This document shows positions 1 to 11,601 of a stretch of 64,000 bases of DNA, in pieces. The position numbers were made by a program, and so were the translations under genes. This stretch comes from Dillenia suffruticosa. Taxonomy: Eukaryota; Streptophyta; Magnoliopsida; Dilleniales; Dilleniaceae. The notes below the pieces were generated by a model. The model was not told the DNA's origin and searched no databases. It worked only from the letters and a program-made list of their open reading frames with translations. Where the stretch lies: positions 17,184,501 to 17,248,500 of the forward strand of contig JAVTVX010000012.1 of NCBI GenBank assembly GCA_033439265.1, in the 5' to 3' direction. The first letter of the stretch is position 1; each line of letters starts with the position of its first letter.

Positions 1-283
1 ATTAAGTATCGGGCGTTTCTTCGCAAATGATTGAGAATTGTCCGAATTCGAGTTCCCTTAACTTTTTAACTTAATTTAGCATATGTAATTTCATTGGGGT
101 CGAAATTGCACATGTAGATTTTAAAATGGCATGGAGGGAAAAAAATTTTTAACTCCCAGTAATTTCGCCAAAAATTTTTAAGAGTATTATAAATCGAAAA
201 AATTTTTGAAAGACTTTTTTCTATATGAAAATGAAAATATATCATATATGGATAATGAGGAGTACAATATGCAATACACCAAG
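1..283. other. Unclassified AT-rich flank
   Basis: No gene is visible. The stretch is AT-rich with several runs of A and T and precedes the left LTR of the outer copia element. Its character, with short C-rich words in long A/T runs, resembles the inside of a retrotransposon LTR, but no boundary can be seen, so I leave it unclassified. Confidence 0.3.
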
Positions 284-544
284 TGTTGGTGTTACAAGTA
301 ACATATTTTTAATTTGTGACTATTGACTTTTGGTTTTCTAGGTGACTTTTGGTTTTGAAATTGTTATACTTAATGAATGTAACTATTCATTGTGTGACTT
401 TTTGCATTCCTTTCAAATGTCTATGTATAGACCCATTTTCATTTGACACAATAAGAAAAGAAAACAATATTATTTTCTCTAAGATTTCGCTCTGTACATT
501 ATATTCATTTTTATATTTTTGATTTCATAATACTTTTATAATAT
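284..544 (+). repeat. 5' LTR of outer copia
   Basis: It begins TGTTGGTG and matches 58108-58383 through shared blocks: AGTAACATATTTTTAAT, the stretch around TTTAATGAATGT with TTCATTGTGTGACTTT, and the terminal stretch around TTTGATTTCATAATA. Compared with the 3' copy it lacks about 25 bases near its start. The following bases, TGCTGTCAGCCCGAA, lie where a primer-binding site is expected but are too decayed to assign a tRNA. Confidence 0.75.
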
Positions 545-1785
545 GCTGTCAGCCCGAATTTTAACAAATCAGTCACAAAAACTTTTACGAAGAAGACAAA
601 GAAAGAAACATTCTTTTGTAAGTTTTTTTCTATTATTGTATTTATCATTTTCTTAATATAGATGCACTTTATTAATTTTTAATATGATACAAAATATATT
701 TATTATCACTTATGTAAGTATCATATGATGTAGAACAATAATCATATCAAATCTCACCAAACTTGATTTTGTGGTTCTCCACATTTCTAAGAAAAATTAT
801 TTGTCATGGGCATATGATGTTGAAATCCATTTGAATGCAAATGGATTTGGAGAAACAATTAAAAAAATAATCTTGAAACTCTACAAAATCGTGCAAAGAC
901 AATTATTTTTCTTCATACTCACCTCCAGGAAGATTTGAAAATTGAATATCTAATAGTGAAAAATCCACTTGAACTTTGAAAAAATTTGGAGGAAAGGTTT
1001 AACCACCAGAAAAGGTAATTCTTCCAAAAGCTCATTATATTGAATTTATTTGAAATTTTAAGATTTCAAAAAATAAATGAGTATAATTCAAGCGTATTTA
1101 AAATTAGTTTTCAATTGAAAATTTGTGAAGAGAAAATTACTTATTTTGATATATTAAAGAACACTTTCTACACTTTTCATGCCTCAAATGTGTTCCTGTG
1201 GTAGCTATATTGAGAAAGAGGTTTTAAAAATATTATGAACTAATTTCTTGTCTATTTATGACTGAACAAAATTATGAGCTATTGATGAAAATCATGAATC
1301 CCGTCCAACTAGTTGTAGTCCATTTCATGAATCGAATGCAATAACTCACAACAATTCTGGGTGTAAATAAGGACGTGGAAATGGCCGTGGTTGTGGACGT
1401 AGTCATTGCCATGACTATGGTCATGGTCACTATTGGAATGTTTACCATAATAATCATAGTAGTAATGCGAATTCAACAAACCAATAGAAGTGAAAAAAAG
1501 TTATTAAAAAGCAAGAAAAAAGATGGATCTAATCAGAATTCTGAAAATAAATGCTATTGATATTAGGTGATTGGAAATTGGTCGCATATTGTCTCGCATA
1601 TTGAGGGTTTAGGAAATTTGCTTTATTTAGATATTGGTGATTTTTTATTTTTTTACGATATTGATGTTAATTAATAAAATAAATATTTATTTTCTTTATT
1701 ATTATTGTTATTTATTGCAAAAATTCATTATTTAATTAATTATTTATTTATTTTATAAAAAATTTATGGATATTATTGCATCTGC
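545..1785 (+). pseudogene. gag: copia gag remnant
   Basis: Translation of about 745-865 gives a copia Gag N-terminus with the words TKLDFVVLHIS and KNYLSWAYDVEIHLNA. Around 925-1015 a second piece includes EDLKIEYLIVKNPLEL and NLEERFNHQK, matching the helical Gag (UBN2-type) domain. From 1370 to 1450 a Gly/Arg/His-rich stretch (GRGNGRGCGRSH) precedes a ruined nucleocapsid zinc knuckle near 1550. Gag would package the element RNA in virus-like particles. Frames shift several times and stops are common. The last 200 bases before the protease are AT-rich filler. Confidence 0.75.
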
Positions 1786-2437
1786 TATTGGCTATTGGAT
1801 CCAATATCAAAGATGTTGATCTATGTCTAGTAGATAGTGTTACTACACATATTATCCTAAAAAACAAAATGTATTTCTCTCATCTTAAGATGAGAAGGAA
1901 AAAATAAATACTATATTTGATATTATAATATTGATTAAAGGCTCTAGAAGAGCAAATATTTTGCTACGAGAAGAAACAAATTTCATATTCAATAATGCAT
2001 TATTCTCTTCTAAGTCCCACAAAATTTTATTAAATTTCAAAAATATTCGTCTCAAATTATATAGAGACAACAAATGTGAGAGATATTGAATATAATTACT
2101 GACATCAAATTGAGACGTAAACAAATATTGGAGAAATTATGGTTTTTTCTTCTAGTCTTTATTATACACATATTCGACCAATTGAAGTAAATGTAATAGT
2201 AAACTATAAGTTCACTATTCAAAATGCATTCTTATTATGTCATAATCGATTAAGTTATCCTGGATCTATAATAATGTGATGAATTATTGAAAACTCTACC
2301 GGAAATAAGTTGAAAAACCTAAAAATTCTTCAATCTCATGAATTTTCATGTGCAACACATTTTCATGGCAAACTGATAATAAAGTCATTGCTAGACAAAA
2401 TTAGGATTGAATCTCTTGGATTCGAATACATGGCAAT
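1786..2437 (+). pseudogene. pol: copia protease and pre-integrase remnant
   Basis: The aspartic protease active site reads DSVTTH (Asp at 1833-1835), followed by ILKNKMYFSHL, the usual context of copia protease. Downstream pieces such as SRRANILLREETNFI and NALFSSKSHKILLNF continue the protease and lead to the pre-integrase zinc region. The last part, about 2310-2437, contains ILQSHEFSC and HGKLIIKS. The coding sequence then stops abruptly where CACTA-2 is inserted. A frameshift lies shortly before the junction. The continuation is at 9027. Confidence 0.8.
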
Positions 2438-3060
2438 CACTACAAAACAAGTGAGTTATTCTATCGGACTAAAACCGTCTCCTAAATATGATAAAACCGT
2501 TGGCAAAAACTTCTCCGACGGATGGGGTTTTAGTCGGTAATACACCAGTCGGGATAGGTGTATTCCGATATTTTTCATGACCGTTGGAGCATATCATATA
2601 TTTATAGTAACGGTCAGAAAGTGTTGGTAAAATTACGCTAAGTATGGGTAAAAATTACTATATTTTATTATCAATTACCATTCGGTTACTAATTGGTTAC
2701 TACTCAATTACTACTTGATTTTGATTATCACTCGGTTACGACTCAGTTATTATCACTCGGTTAGCACAAATATTATCTTTTGTCGTCGGTTACTACATAA
2801 CTGTTAAGAAATGTAACTGGCATTTAGAAACGGTTATTATATGTTAGGAAATGTTATAACTTTTATCGTCGGTTACCACTCGATTACTACTCAATTACCA
2901 CAATTGTTACCTTTTATCGTCGGTTAGTCATTTATGGTTGGTTAGTACATATGTTCATATGTTATATCGGTTACTACAGTCATTTATCCGTTAGCAAATG
3001 TTACTATTTCGTTAGTTATCACATACTGTACGATTACCATACAAGCTAACATTTTAAGAA
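2438..3060. repeat. CACTA-2 left subterminal repeats
   Basis: Starting about 60 bases inside the terminus there are repeated copies of CGGTTA, ACCGTT and TCGGTTACTA in both orientations, for example around 2500, 2600, 2690, 2790, 2870 and 2960. In En/Spm elements such subterminal motifs bind the TNPA protein. That role is inferred here. Confidence 0.7.
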
Positions 3061-3069
3061 ATAAAATAA

Positions 3070-4150
3070 AGAAATTACTAAAATAATAAAACATATTGTA
3101 TTATTGAGAATGATTGATACATTAATAGAACAAGAAAAAAAATATTACATATCAAATAACTATATATCTTCTCTTCTCTTCTCTTCAGCATATCTTCTGC
3201 TCCAAATATGCTTGAGTCGCAGCATCAACCTTCATGTAAATCTATTCATAAAAAGGGTTATAAAAAAATATTATCTTTTCTGAATGGAGTATGTCAATCC
3301 ATTCATAAAAATAAAAATTATTATAAATAAAAATATTAACTTTTGGATGCAGTCACGTAGAGATAATGATTGTTTGTTGGGAGCTAAGAATACAAATAAT
3401 TTAGATTATTATTAAAAGCAAAAATGAAATTAAAATTATTAATATTGTGTGAAAACAAAGAAATAACATTCGTACTTAAATCTGAACTAAACCAGATGAT
3501 TGGGTTTCTTCAAAGTCAAGTTGCTCTAGGATGATTGAGATTCTTAAAAAATACTCATTCTTTGTTTAATTCATCCAAAATGAGCACAAACTGTGAAAAT
3601 TTAAAATATTTTAAAATATAATATAATCTAAATTTTACTTAAAAAAAATATGTGATTACCTGCTTCACGAAGATTTTGGTTGATTCACAAGCAAGAGCTT
3701 TGAGCGGAGATGAGAGGTTTTGAGGGGAGGAAGGGAAAGAGGGTTCAAAGGGAATTTATAGAATATTTGGTTTATTTCTCTACCTAAACAAATTTTCAAA
3801 ATTTTCAAAAGCCCGTCAATTTTTCCCACTTTTTTTAACCTTTTTACTGCCTTTAGATCATTAAGTTTTTACCGCCTTAGAGTTTAATTTCATCTTAATC
3901 TACCGTTCTTTTTTTTATTATATCATAAAAAATTTTGTATTTTTATTTATATTTTTATTTTTGTTACCAACTATTACTATTATATTACAACATTGTTACT
4001 ATGTTATATTATAATATTATTACTAAATTACATTAAAAACTTTTAATTTTATATTATTACATTATTTAAATTAATAATATTAATTATACCATTATTCTAC
4101 ATAATTCATATTTAAAATTTTTTATATATTAATTATAGCATTATTGATTG
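3070..4150 (-). other. Possible minus-strand transcription unit inside CACTA-2
   Basis: No known domain. On the minus strand, a CT-rich leader-like stretch (about 3770-3690) is followed by a plausible donor site at about 3660 (GAAGCAG then GTAATC), a short open stretch near 3600-3480, and a last open piece near 3235-3190 reading MKVDAATQAYLEQKIC before a stop. The leader resembles the tandem CT-rich leader on the other strand at 5998-6220. It could be the remnant of an accessory CACTA gene, but it could also be chance. The part from 3770 to 4150 is AT-rich and empty. Confidence 0.25.
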
Positions 4151-4157
4151 AAAGAAA

Positions 4158-4350
4158 GGCCGGTGCTCGTCCCATGACGCATACCTACACGGATGCCTGC
4201 GCGGCATGCATGGTAGCCCATGCAAATGTGTGCATGGGTGCCCGCATGGCATGAGTGGCATATGCCCCCGCGTGGGCGCCCGGCTATGCAAACACGGGCG
4301 CCCGGCTATGCCAACGCGAGCGCTCTAGCATGAGGAATGCGCTCTAGTAA
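4158..4350. repeat. GC-rich module 1 in CACTA-2
   Basis: An abrupt GC island in otherwise very AT-rich sequence. It contains imperfect tandem copies of GGGCGCCCGGCTATGC and related words with GCATGG and GCGTGGGCGCCC. A second island with the same vocabulary lies at 6800-7075. En/Spm elements carry GC-rich control regions near their first exon, and a similar role is possible. Confidence 0.65.
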
Positions 4351-5990
4351 TTTATATATTATTATTTTAAATTATTAATATTATTATTTAAAAATTATAA
4401 TAATATTTAATCAATCAAGCAATTCTCACAAAAATTAGGTAGTAAATTTTGTTAAAGTCCCAAAAACATTTTACATTTTAGTATCAGCCGCCAAAATTTT
4501 TTATTTGTTTTTTGTTGCAACTACGAAAAATTTAGTTTTTGCGCCAAATTATCATGTTTCTTACTTGCTATATGTCTATTTCTTTTTTTTTCTTTTTTAC
4601 TTTCTTTGTTTGCTTTTATTTAAACAAAAACAATCTAAAACAATTATTAAATTAAATTGACTTTGTGTTAGGAAAATCAAACCACCTTACCATCAAATTC
4701 AAATAAAATTCATTAAAATTCATTGTCTCATTATGATTGGAAGATGATATGATAGCTTTGACAAAATTAATCAAACCACTTGAAAAATAAAATTCATTGT
4801 GTATGATGTTTTGCCTTTGACAAAATTGGGGCAAAAATTTTAGATTACTTTATTTTTAAATTTTGTTAAACTACTTATAAGATTAACATGATGAACTAAG
4901 AGGTGTTACCTAAATATTAATTACGTTTTTCTAAGATTGGTTACTTTAATCAATGAACTAAATTAAATTTGACCTTTAGTATCTATCCAAAAATAATGTT
5001 ACTAGTACAATATAAATTTTATATTCGCCCCTAACAACATTAACTTGGTCTTGGTGGCTAAATGTCAATAATGGTAATTGAGCAATTGAGCAAATATTTG
5101 TTTTATCTTATCATATCACTTGTTAGTGGGTGAAACGGATATTGTTAGTGGGTAGTACAACTAATAAACACGATATTGTTAGTTGTTGGTGAGTGGTACA
5201 ACCTTAAATTTATTATTACATAATTTGATATTATTTTGTTAAATATTATTCTTAAAAGAGATGACAAATACTATAGATACATACTATTCAATACATACTA
5301 CTCAATAGTGACTCAATTGCGAGTGTAAGTATATACTATCATATATATATATTAATATTAAATTCTATTAAATTCTAATATCCTATGTACTATTTTATAT
5401 GAAGTGAATATAATATGTTCGAAGAATAAATCAATCATTGTTGAAACTTTATAGTAAATCATAGTAAAGACTTTATTATGTGATTTATTCATCATGTAAT
5501 AAATGGGTACAATGATATTAACAAATGAAAACATTATAATTGGTATTTTGATATGAAAATTTAAGTAAAAACTAGATTTAATCATTTGTTTAATTAGATT
5601 ATTTTGGTAAAACAAATCGCGAATACTCTACTACTTATAAGGAGTTGTAAGAGTATAGATATGAAAAAATTAATTCTAAAAATTACATTGCATGAAAACT
5701 ATAGAGAAATGGAGGCAATAAGTATAATAATATAGTGACTAAGAAAAAAAGAGAGAGGGTCAAAAAATTGTGAAATGTAGTAATTAATTAGTAAGTAGTT
5801 AGTAAGTATTTCGTAAGTAATAAAAATCACAAGGCGGTATTAATTAAAAGTATAAAAAAATTGTGAGAAATTAAAAAACGCAGTAATAAAAAAAGAGGCG
5901 ATAATGAAAAAAGAGACGGGAGAAAAAGCGCGAAAGCGAAGTTTTAAAAATTTGTTTGTGAAAATTATATATCATAAATTCAATCCTGAC
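4351..5990. other. AT-rich interior of CACTA-2, no gene seen
   Basis: The stretch is strongly AT-rich, and its short open frames have no recognisable similarity or codon pattern. A poly-purine region around 5740-5940 precedes the tandem CT-rich repeats. Confidence 0.5.
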
Positions 5991-5997
5991 GAAACTT

Positions 5998-6220
5998 AAC
6001 TCAAAATTTCTTCATCCTTCCCTTCAAAATTCTTCTCCCCAAACTCTAACTCAAAAATTTTTCATCCTTCCCTTCAAAGTTCTTCTCCCCAAACTCATTT
6101 AAATCTCTCACTCATACTTTACAAAATTTTATCTGCTATCAAAATTTCTCCATCCTTCCCTTGAAAGCTCTTTTTCCCTAACTCATTTAAACCTTTCACT
6201 CACACTTTGTAAAGTTTTAT
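5998..6220 (+). repeat. Tandem CT-rich leader-like repeats
   Basis: Three imperfect copies share the core CATCCTTCCCTTCAAA...TTCTTCTCCCC. The first two start with AACTCAAAA at 5998 and 6048 (50-bp period). The second and third share a longer unit that runs on through CTCACTCA and TTTATC (about 88-bp period). They are followed by a short open frame (MNIIRRITTTPSSVEQTQSS, from 6246), which might be the start of an internal gene. From 6330 to 6798 the DNA is AT-rich and empty. Confidence 0.6.
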
Positions 6221-6799
6221 CTTGGATATTTGAAAGAACAACGGATGAACATTATACGAAGAATCACAACTACTCCAAGTTCAGTCGAACAAACTCAATC
6301 ATCCAACATATTACCCAAGTTTTAAAAAATAAATATATTATTTTTATTTTAATTTGAGATTTAATATTAAAATAGAAAATTTTCAAAAAATTGACACAGA
6401 AAAGGAAAAATTTTGTGAAAACTTATTTTCAAAATTTGTTTATGAAAATAGATAGAGTTGTTACAGCGGAAGTGTAACAATTTTGTAAAAAATTTGAAAA
6501 TATTTTGGGAGACAAATAATATAATAAATATATTATTATAAATTATATTATAAATTTACCAATTTAAATCAAATTATCGTGCTAATGTACTTTTTCATAA
6601 TATAATATTTGTATAATAATCATTTAATTATTATTAATATTATATTATATAACTTAATTAATTATTTTAGATGTGAAAAAATATTTCAAGCGGTGTCAAT
6701 ATTAATAATTTTAAATCATTAGGTTCGTTAAACTATAAATAATTTTCTTAATTTTTATTATTATTAGTTTAAATAAAATTACTAGTAATTTAAACAATT

Positions 6800-7080
6800 A
6801 AAAAATTGCTTGCCTGCATCGTGTTAGGCTGCTACAGGCGCTTGACCCTGCTTGCGCGGGTGCCCGCGTAGGCAGGCGCTGTGCGCATGCGAGCGCCTGT
6901 GAAGGCGGGCACTGCGCACTAGCAGGCGCGCATCCGTGCGCTTGCCCTTGCTCGTGTTGGCGCCCGCGTAGGTGGGCACTGCGCGCAGGCAGGCGCACAT
7001 GTGAGCGCCCGCGTGGGCAGGCACCCCGCGCAAGCAGCGCCAGTACGGGCACCTGCCCTTGCTTAGCTTTTATTTATGCA
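6800..7080. repeat. GC-rich module 2 in CACTA-2
   Basis: A GC-rich island built from repeats of GGCGCCCGCGTAGG, GCAGGCGC and GGGCACTGCGC. Several overlapping open frames here are by-products of the repetitive GC composition. The island ends next to a tRNA-like motif on the minus strand, so if that promoter works the island would lie in the body of its transcript. Confidence 0.65.
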
Positions 7081-7098
7081 AAAAGAGTAAAGTATTGC

Positions 7099-7172
7099 AA
7101 GCACCCGGATTCGAACCTATGACCAGAAGTGAGCTGAATATTTAGAATGTTAACCATTAATCTACAACTTTC
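7099..7172 (-). promoter_or_regulatory. tRNA-like Pol III A/B-box pair
   Basis: Read on the minus strand, TAGATTAATGGTTA (7164-7151) resembles an A box and GGTTCGAATCC (7117-7107) is a consensus B box, about 33 bases apart as in tRNA genes. The flanking sequence does not fold into a proper acceptor or T stem, so this is not a tRNA gene. It could be the head of a SINE inside CACTA-2, or a decayed tRNA. Confidence 0.5.
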
Positions 7173-7935
7173 TTGTCTAAGTTTCTCTTTTTGTTTTTTT
7201 TCTTTCTTTCTTCCTACCAATCTCAATCTCACTTTTTTTTTTGCCTCCCTATTTCACTCTCACTTTTTTTCCCTATCTCACTCTCACCTCTATTTTTTCT
7301 TTTTCTGGGAGTTTTTTTTTTCGTTTTATATTCTCTTTGAATTATTTTTTTTCCGATTTTAACATATTCAAAACCAATGATATTTAAATTGAATATTATG
7401 AATGAATTATAATTTATTAATTTTATATATTTTGAAGGGAAAATATTTGTGATTAAGTATATATATATTTTTAAATTATTAATATATTATAATTTAAATT
7501 TCATACTTATTAGAAAAACAAAAAATTAGAGAAAAAAAAAACAATAAAATTAAATGAAATAGAATAATGGATGATATAAAAATTAATTGTTATAAGAAAT
7601 TTAAAATATATTGTTAAAAATTAAAATATAGAAAATTTTGAAAAATTGATGATATTTTTATAATTTATAAAATCTCGATACAATATAAAATCTAGGAAAA
7701 TAGTGTTATATAGTTTTTTAAAATTTCATAAAATAAAAATAAAAGTTAATTTATGTAATTTTGTACTATTTAGAAAAATTTTAAAAATGAAAGTAAATAT
7801 AATATTTATAAATAAATGATGTTTTTCGATTTTTAATTTTCAAATTATTAAATCATAAAACTTTTCAAAAATTCTTTATACATTTTAAAATTTAATAAAA
7901 TGTATATAAGTTAATATTAAATTAGTATAAATAAT
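7173..7935. other. CT-rich then AT-rich interior of CACTA-2
   Basis: A CT-rich low-complexity stretch (7175-7365, dominated by TTTCTT and CTCACTCTCAC) is followed by AT-rich DNA. No coding signal. Confidence 0.5.
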
Positions 7936-7939
7936 TAAA

Positions 7940-9026
7940 ATATTTAATAAAATTATTTAATGTATATATGTAATGTATGTTAATAAATATTAAATAAATG
8001 TATATTAATAAAAATAGAAATAAATATAATGATAGTAGATTAAATAACGATTATATATCACAAATTTACCACTATATAAAGTTATTTATCCACTTACCAT
8101 CTACTTACCATCTACTTAATATCTACTTACCACGACTATATTTCACAAATTTATCACTAACTTATCACTAACTTACCACTATATAAATTTAATTACCCAA
8201 TTACCATCTACTTATCACTAATTTATAACTAACTTACCACTATATAAACTTATTTATCCACATACCATCTATTTATAATTTACTTACTATCTATTTACCA
8301 TGACTATATATCACAAACTTATCACTATATAAACTTACTTATCTACTAACCATTTACTTACCACTAACTTACTACTATATAAACTTACTTATTCACTTAT
8401 CATCTACTTACCACGACTATATATCACAAATTTATCATAAATTTACCACTATATAAACTTACTTACCCACTTACCCTCTACTTACCACCTACGTACCTAC
8501 TACTTCTACTTATCATTATCACCTATTTACTAAACTGCTACTATCATAAATTTACCATAATTTATTATCTAGATTATTTTCAAATATAAAGGATATATGA
8601 TACAAAAATATAACAATATTAGGTTTTTACAGATATTACAATATATAGATAAGAATTTAAACAAATTTAGTTTTAAATGACGGTAGAATTTGTTGTTACC
8701 ATATATCTAAAACCTATGAAAACAGTATTGTTAAATAGAAAATAAAAAAGATTTATATTGAGATTGTTTTTAAACCGTGCAAAAAAGACTATTACATTTA
8801 TTGACCATAATTTTTAACCATCACAATTGAATATTGTTTTACAGACGGTTGTGGTAGCTTTACCTATAGTTGATAAATTTTTCTTCACGGACATTTTAGT
8901 CAGTTGATAAAAACCTATATTTTCCGACGGTTTTGTCATAGTGCATCTTTATAAATCATAAAAACCGTCACTAAAAGTCACCGTCATTAAAAATTACCGT
9001 CAGCACAGCGCTTTAATTTTGTAGTG
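7940..9026. repeat. CACTA-2 right subterminal repeats
   Basis: From about 8080 to 8540, ten or so degenerate tandem copies of a unit built on CTTACCATCTACTTACCAC and ACCACTATATAAACTTA are seen. From 8780 to 9000, ACCGTC and GACGGT words occur in both orientations, matching the ACCGTT/CGGTTA words of the left end. The pattern is that of CACTA subterminal transposase-binding regions. Confidence 0.7.
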
Positions 9027-9760
9027 AATATATGTCGGCTGATTCATCCACCATGTAAACCATTTAGATATTTTGTGATTTTAATTGATACATGTACAAA
9101 ATGGTCACATATGTGTTTATTATTAACCCGAAACTTTGCATTTTCAAGGTCGCTTGATCAAACAATTTGATTACAAGTATGATTTCCTAATTATACTATC
9201 AAAACAATTCATCTTGATAATACTTAGGAATTTACGTCCCAAACATTTAATGATTATTGCATATCTATTGGAATAAAAGTTGAACATCATCTTGCTCATG
9301 TTCATACCCAAAACGACTTAACAGAGTCATTTATTAAATGTCTCCAATTAATTACGATACTATTACTTATGAAAACCAAGCTCCTTGTATAAGTTTGGGG
9401 ACATACAATTTTACATACAACAATATTTATTCGCATTTGGCCCGCTAATTATAAAAAATTATCCTCATTGCATTTGGTTTCTAAATAAGAACCAAATATC
9501 TCTTATTTGCACACCTTTGGATGTGGTGTATATGTTCTCATTGCTCCTGCACAAAGAACTAGAATGGGATCTCAAAAGAGATTAGGCATTTATGTTGGAT
9601 ATGAATCTCTTTCTATTATAGAATATCTTGAGTCATCTACAAGGGATATTTTTACGACTCGATTTGCTAATTGTCTTTTTAATGAAATAATTTTAGGGGG
9701 AGATAATATGAAGAAAGAAAGTTAGAAAAGGAGATTATTTAAAGTAATTCATCCTTACTT
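9027..9760 (+). pseudogene. pol: copia integrase remnant
   Basis: The integrase core resumes directly after CACTA-2. The catalytic triad is readable: Asp in ILID (9087-9089), Asp in IHLDN (9216-9218) and Glu in LTESFIK (9324-9326). The last two are separated by 35 residues, as in D,D35E integrases. The C-terminal region contains LHTFGCGVYV and RLGIYVGYES (9500-9610). Frames are interrupted, for example by a stop at 9170. Integrase would insert the element cDNA into the genome. Confidence 0.85.
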
Positions 9761-11601
9761 CGTTGATCCTCGTACAAATATTGTGAATTTGAAGTTCAAC
9801 GAATAATTCATTTGCAACAGATTGTAAATCAACTGCCATATCATTTTTCTAATCCAAAACTAATAACTAAATCACATATTTATGCTAAACCACGTTTGAA
9901 TTTTAGGAGGCCAATTGATTCTAAAGATAAAACCCCTTAAAAGAAAAAAGGAGCAAATAGTCAAATAGACCATTCAAAAGAAAGAGATATGAATAATTTG
10001 ATTCAAGACATATATGAAGGCAATCTTCCACAAGAAGATGAAATACCCGAAGAGAATATGGAAAATCAAAAAATATGAATAAATTATATTTGAAAACATA
10101 CAATTATTAATGATACATTTGCATTTAATGTGGAAATTGATGTTCTCAGTGAAAATAAGAATTTTGTAAAGAAATGTAAATCAAGAGATGATTGGCCTTA
10201 ATAGAAGGATGCAATTTAGGTTGATTTAGAATCTCTCTCAAAACATACAGTTTTGGGCTCAAAGTCAAAATACCCGAAGGTATTAAAATGATAGATTACC
10301 AATGGGGTATTCGTGTGAAAAAGGAATGAGAAAAATGAGATTGTCCGGTATAAAGCATGACTTGTAACACAATTTTTCACAAAAACTTGGTATTGACTAT
10401 GAAGAGACATATTTCCCAGTGATTGGTGAAATTATATTTTGCTACCTTATTGATTTAGTAGTACACGAAAAGTTTCATATGTAGTTAATGGATGCGATCA
10501 CTATATATTTATTCAAGGCACTTAAATCCAAGAAGAACTAAAAATACCTAAATCATATAGTTCAAATTTTTGAAAATTGTTTTCTATTAGATTACAAAGA
10601 TTTTTGTATGGTTTAAAATAATTTGAGTGTATATGGTATAATCATCTTAATTAATATTTATTAAAAGAGGGCTATATAAATAACCTTATTTGTCTGTGTC
10701 TTTTTATAAAGAAGTACAAACATGGACCTGTAATAATTGCAGTATATGTTGATGATTTAAATATCATTGGAACTCTTGAAAAACTTCAAAATATAATAAA
10801 CTATTTTAAAAAATAGTTTAGAATGAAATATTTTGGGAAAATAAAATTTTGTTTCAACGTATAGTTTGAGTATTTAAAAGACAAAATTTTTATCCATCAG
10901 TTCACTTATACTGAGAAAGTTTTGTAATGATTTAATATGGATAAAGCAAATCCATTAACCACCCCAATGGTAGTCCGCTCATTTGATATACAAAAGGATC
11001 CTTTTTAACCTCGGGAAATGGATGAAAAAAATCTTTAATCCTGAATTATCATATCTAAGTGCAATTAGTGTCTTCATGTATCTTGCTAACAATACTCGAT
11101 CTGATATAATTTTTGTTATAAACTTATTAGCAACATATAGTTTTGCTTCAACAAGAAGACATTAAAACAGAGTTAAACATATCATATGATATCTCCAAGA
11201 AACAAGAAAATTATTTTATTCAAATAAATCAAATGCACAATTAGTTGGATATGCAAATATACGATTTCTATTTGATCTATACAAAACTCAATCTCAAACA
11301 GGATATAGATTTGCATATGGTGGTACAGCTATATCTTGGAGATTTATGAAGTAAATTATAACTAATACATCCTTGAATCATGTTGAGATATTAGCAGTTC
11401 ATGAAATAAGTCATGAATGTGTGGGCCTCATATCAATAACTAATCATGTTCAACAATCATTTGGTTTGCCTACTAGCAAGAAAACTCCTACAATATTATA
11501 TGATAATGCGACATGTATAGTCTAATTAGATGGTGGATGCATCGAAGGTGATATAACAAATCATATCTTTCCAAAGTTATTTTTCATACATGATCTACTC
11601 C
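9761..11601 (+). pseudogene. pol: copia reverse transcriptase-RNase H remnant
   Basis: After a linker (9761-10100), the RT domain is readable in pieces. RDDWP and ESLSKHTVLGS lie in its N-terminal part, and the catalytic YVDD lies at 10745-10756 (YVDDLNIIGT). RNase H follows with NTRSDIIFVINLLA (about 11090) and QTGYRFAYGGTAISW (about 11300). The frame ends at FFIHDL, where the Sirevirus 5' LTR begins at 11602. Many stops are present. The matching C-terminal end is at 57866. Confidence 0.85.

Larger units (their letters stand above)
2438..9026. mobile_element. Non-autonomous CACTA (En/Spm) transposon, CACTA-2
   Basis: The left end reads CACTACAAAACAAGTG. The right end, reverse complemented, reads CACTACAAAATTAAAGCG. 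Both ends are flanked by the 3-bp target duplication AAT (2435-2437 and 9027-9029). Joining the flanks restores a Gly-Asn-Ile-Cys reading through the copia integrase, which confirms the borders. No transposase domain (TNP2, Transposase_21, DUF4218) is visible in its 6.6 kb, so it would depend on an enzyme supplied elsewhere. The subterminal regions carry many degenerate copies of short motifs such as ACCGTT/AACGGT and CGGTTA. Confidence 0.9.

Noticed and set aside
7099-7172. True tRNA gene
   Set aside because: A and B boxes are present, but the acceptor and T stems do not pair, so it is reported only as a Pol III motif.
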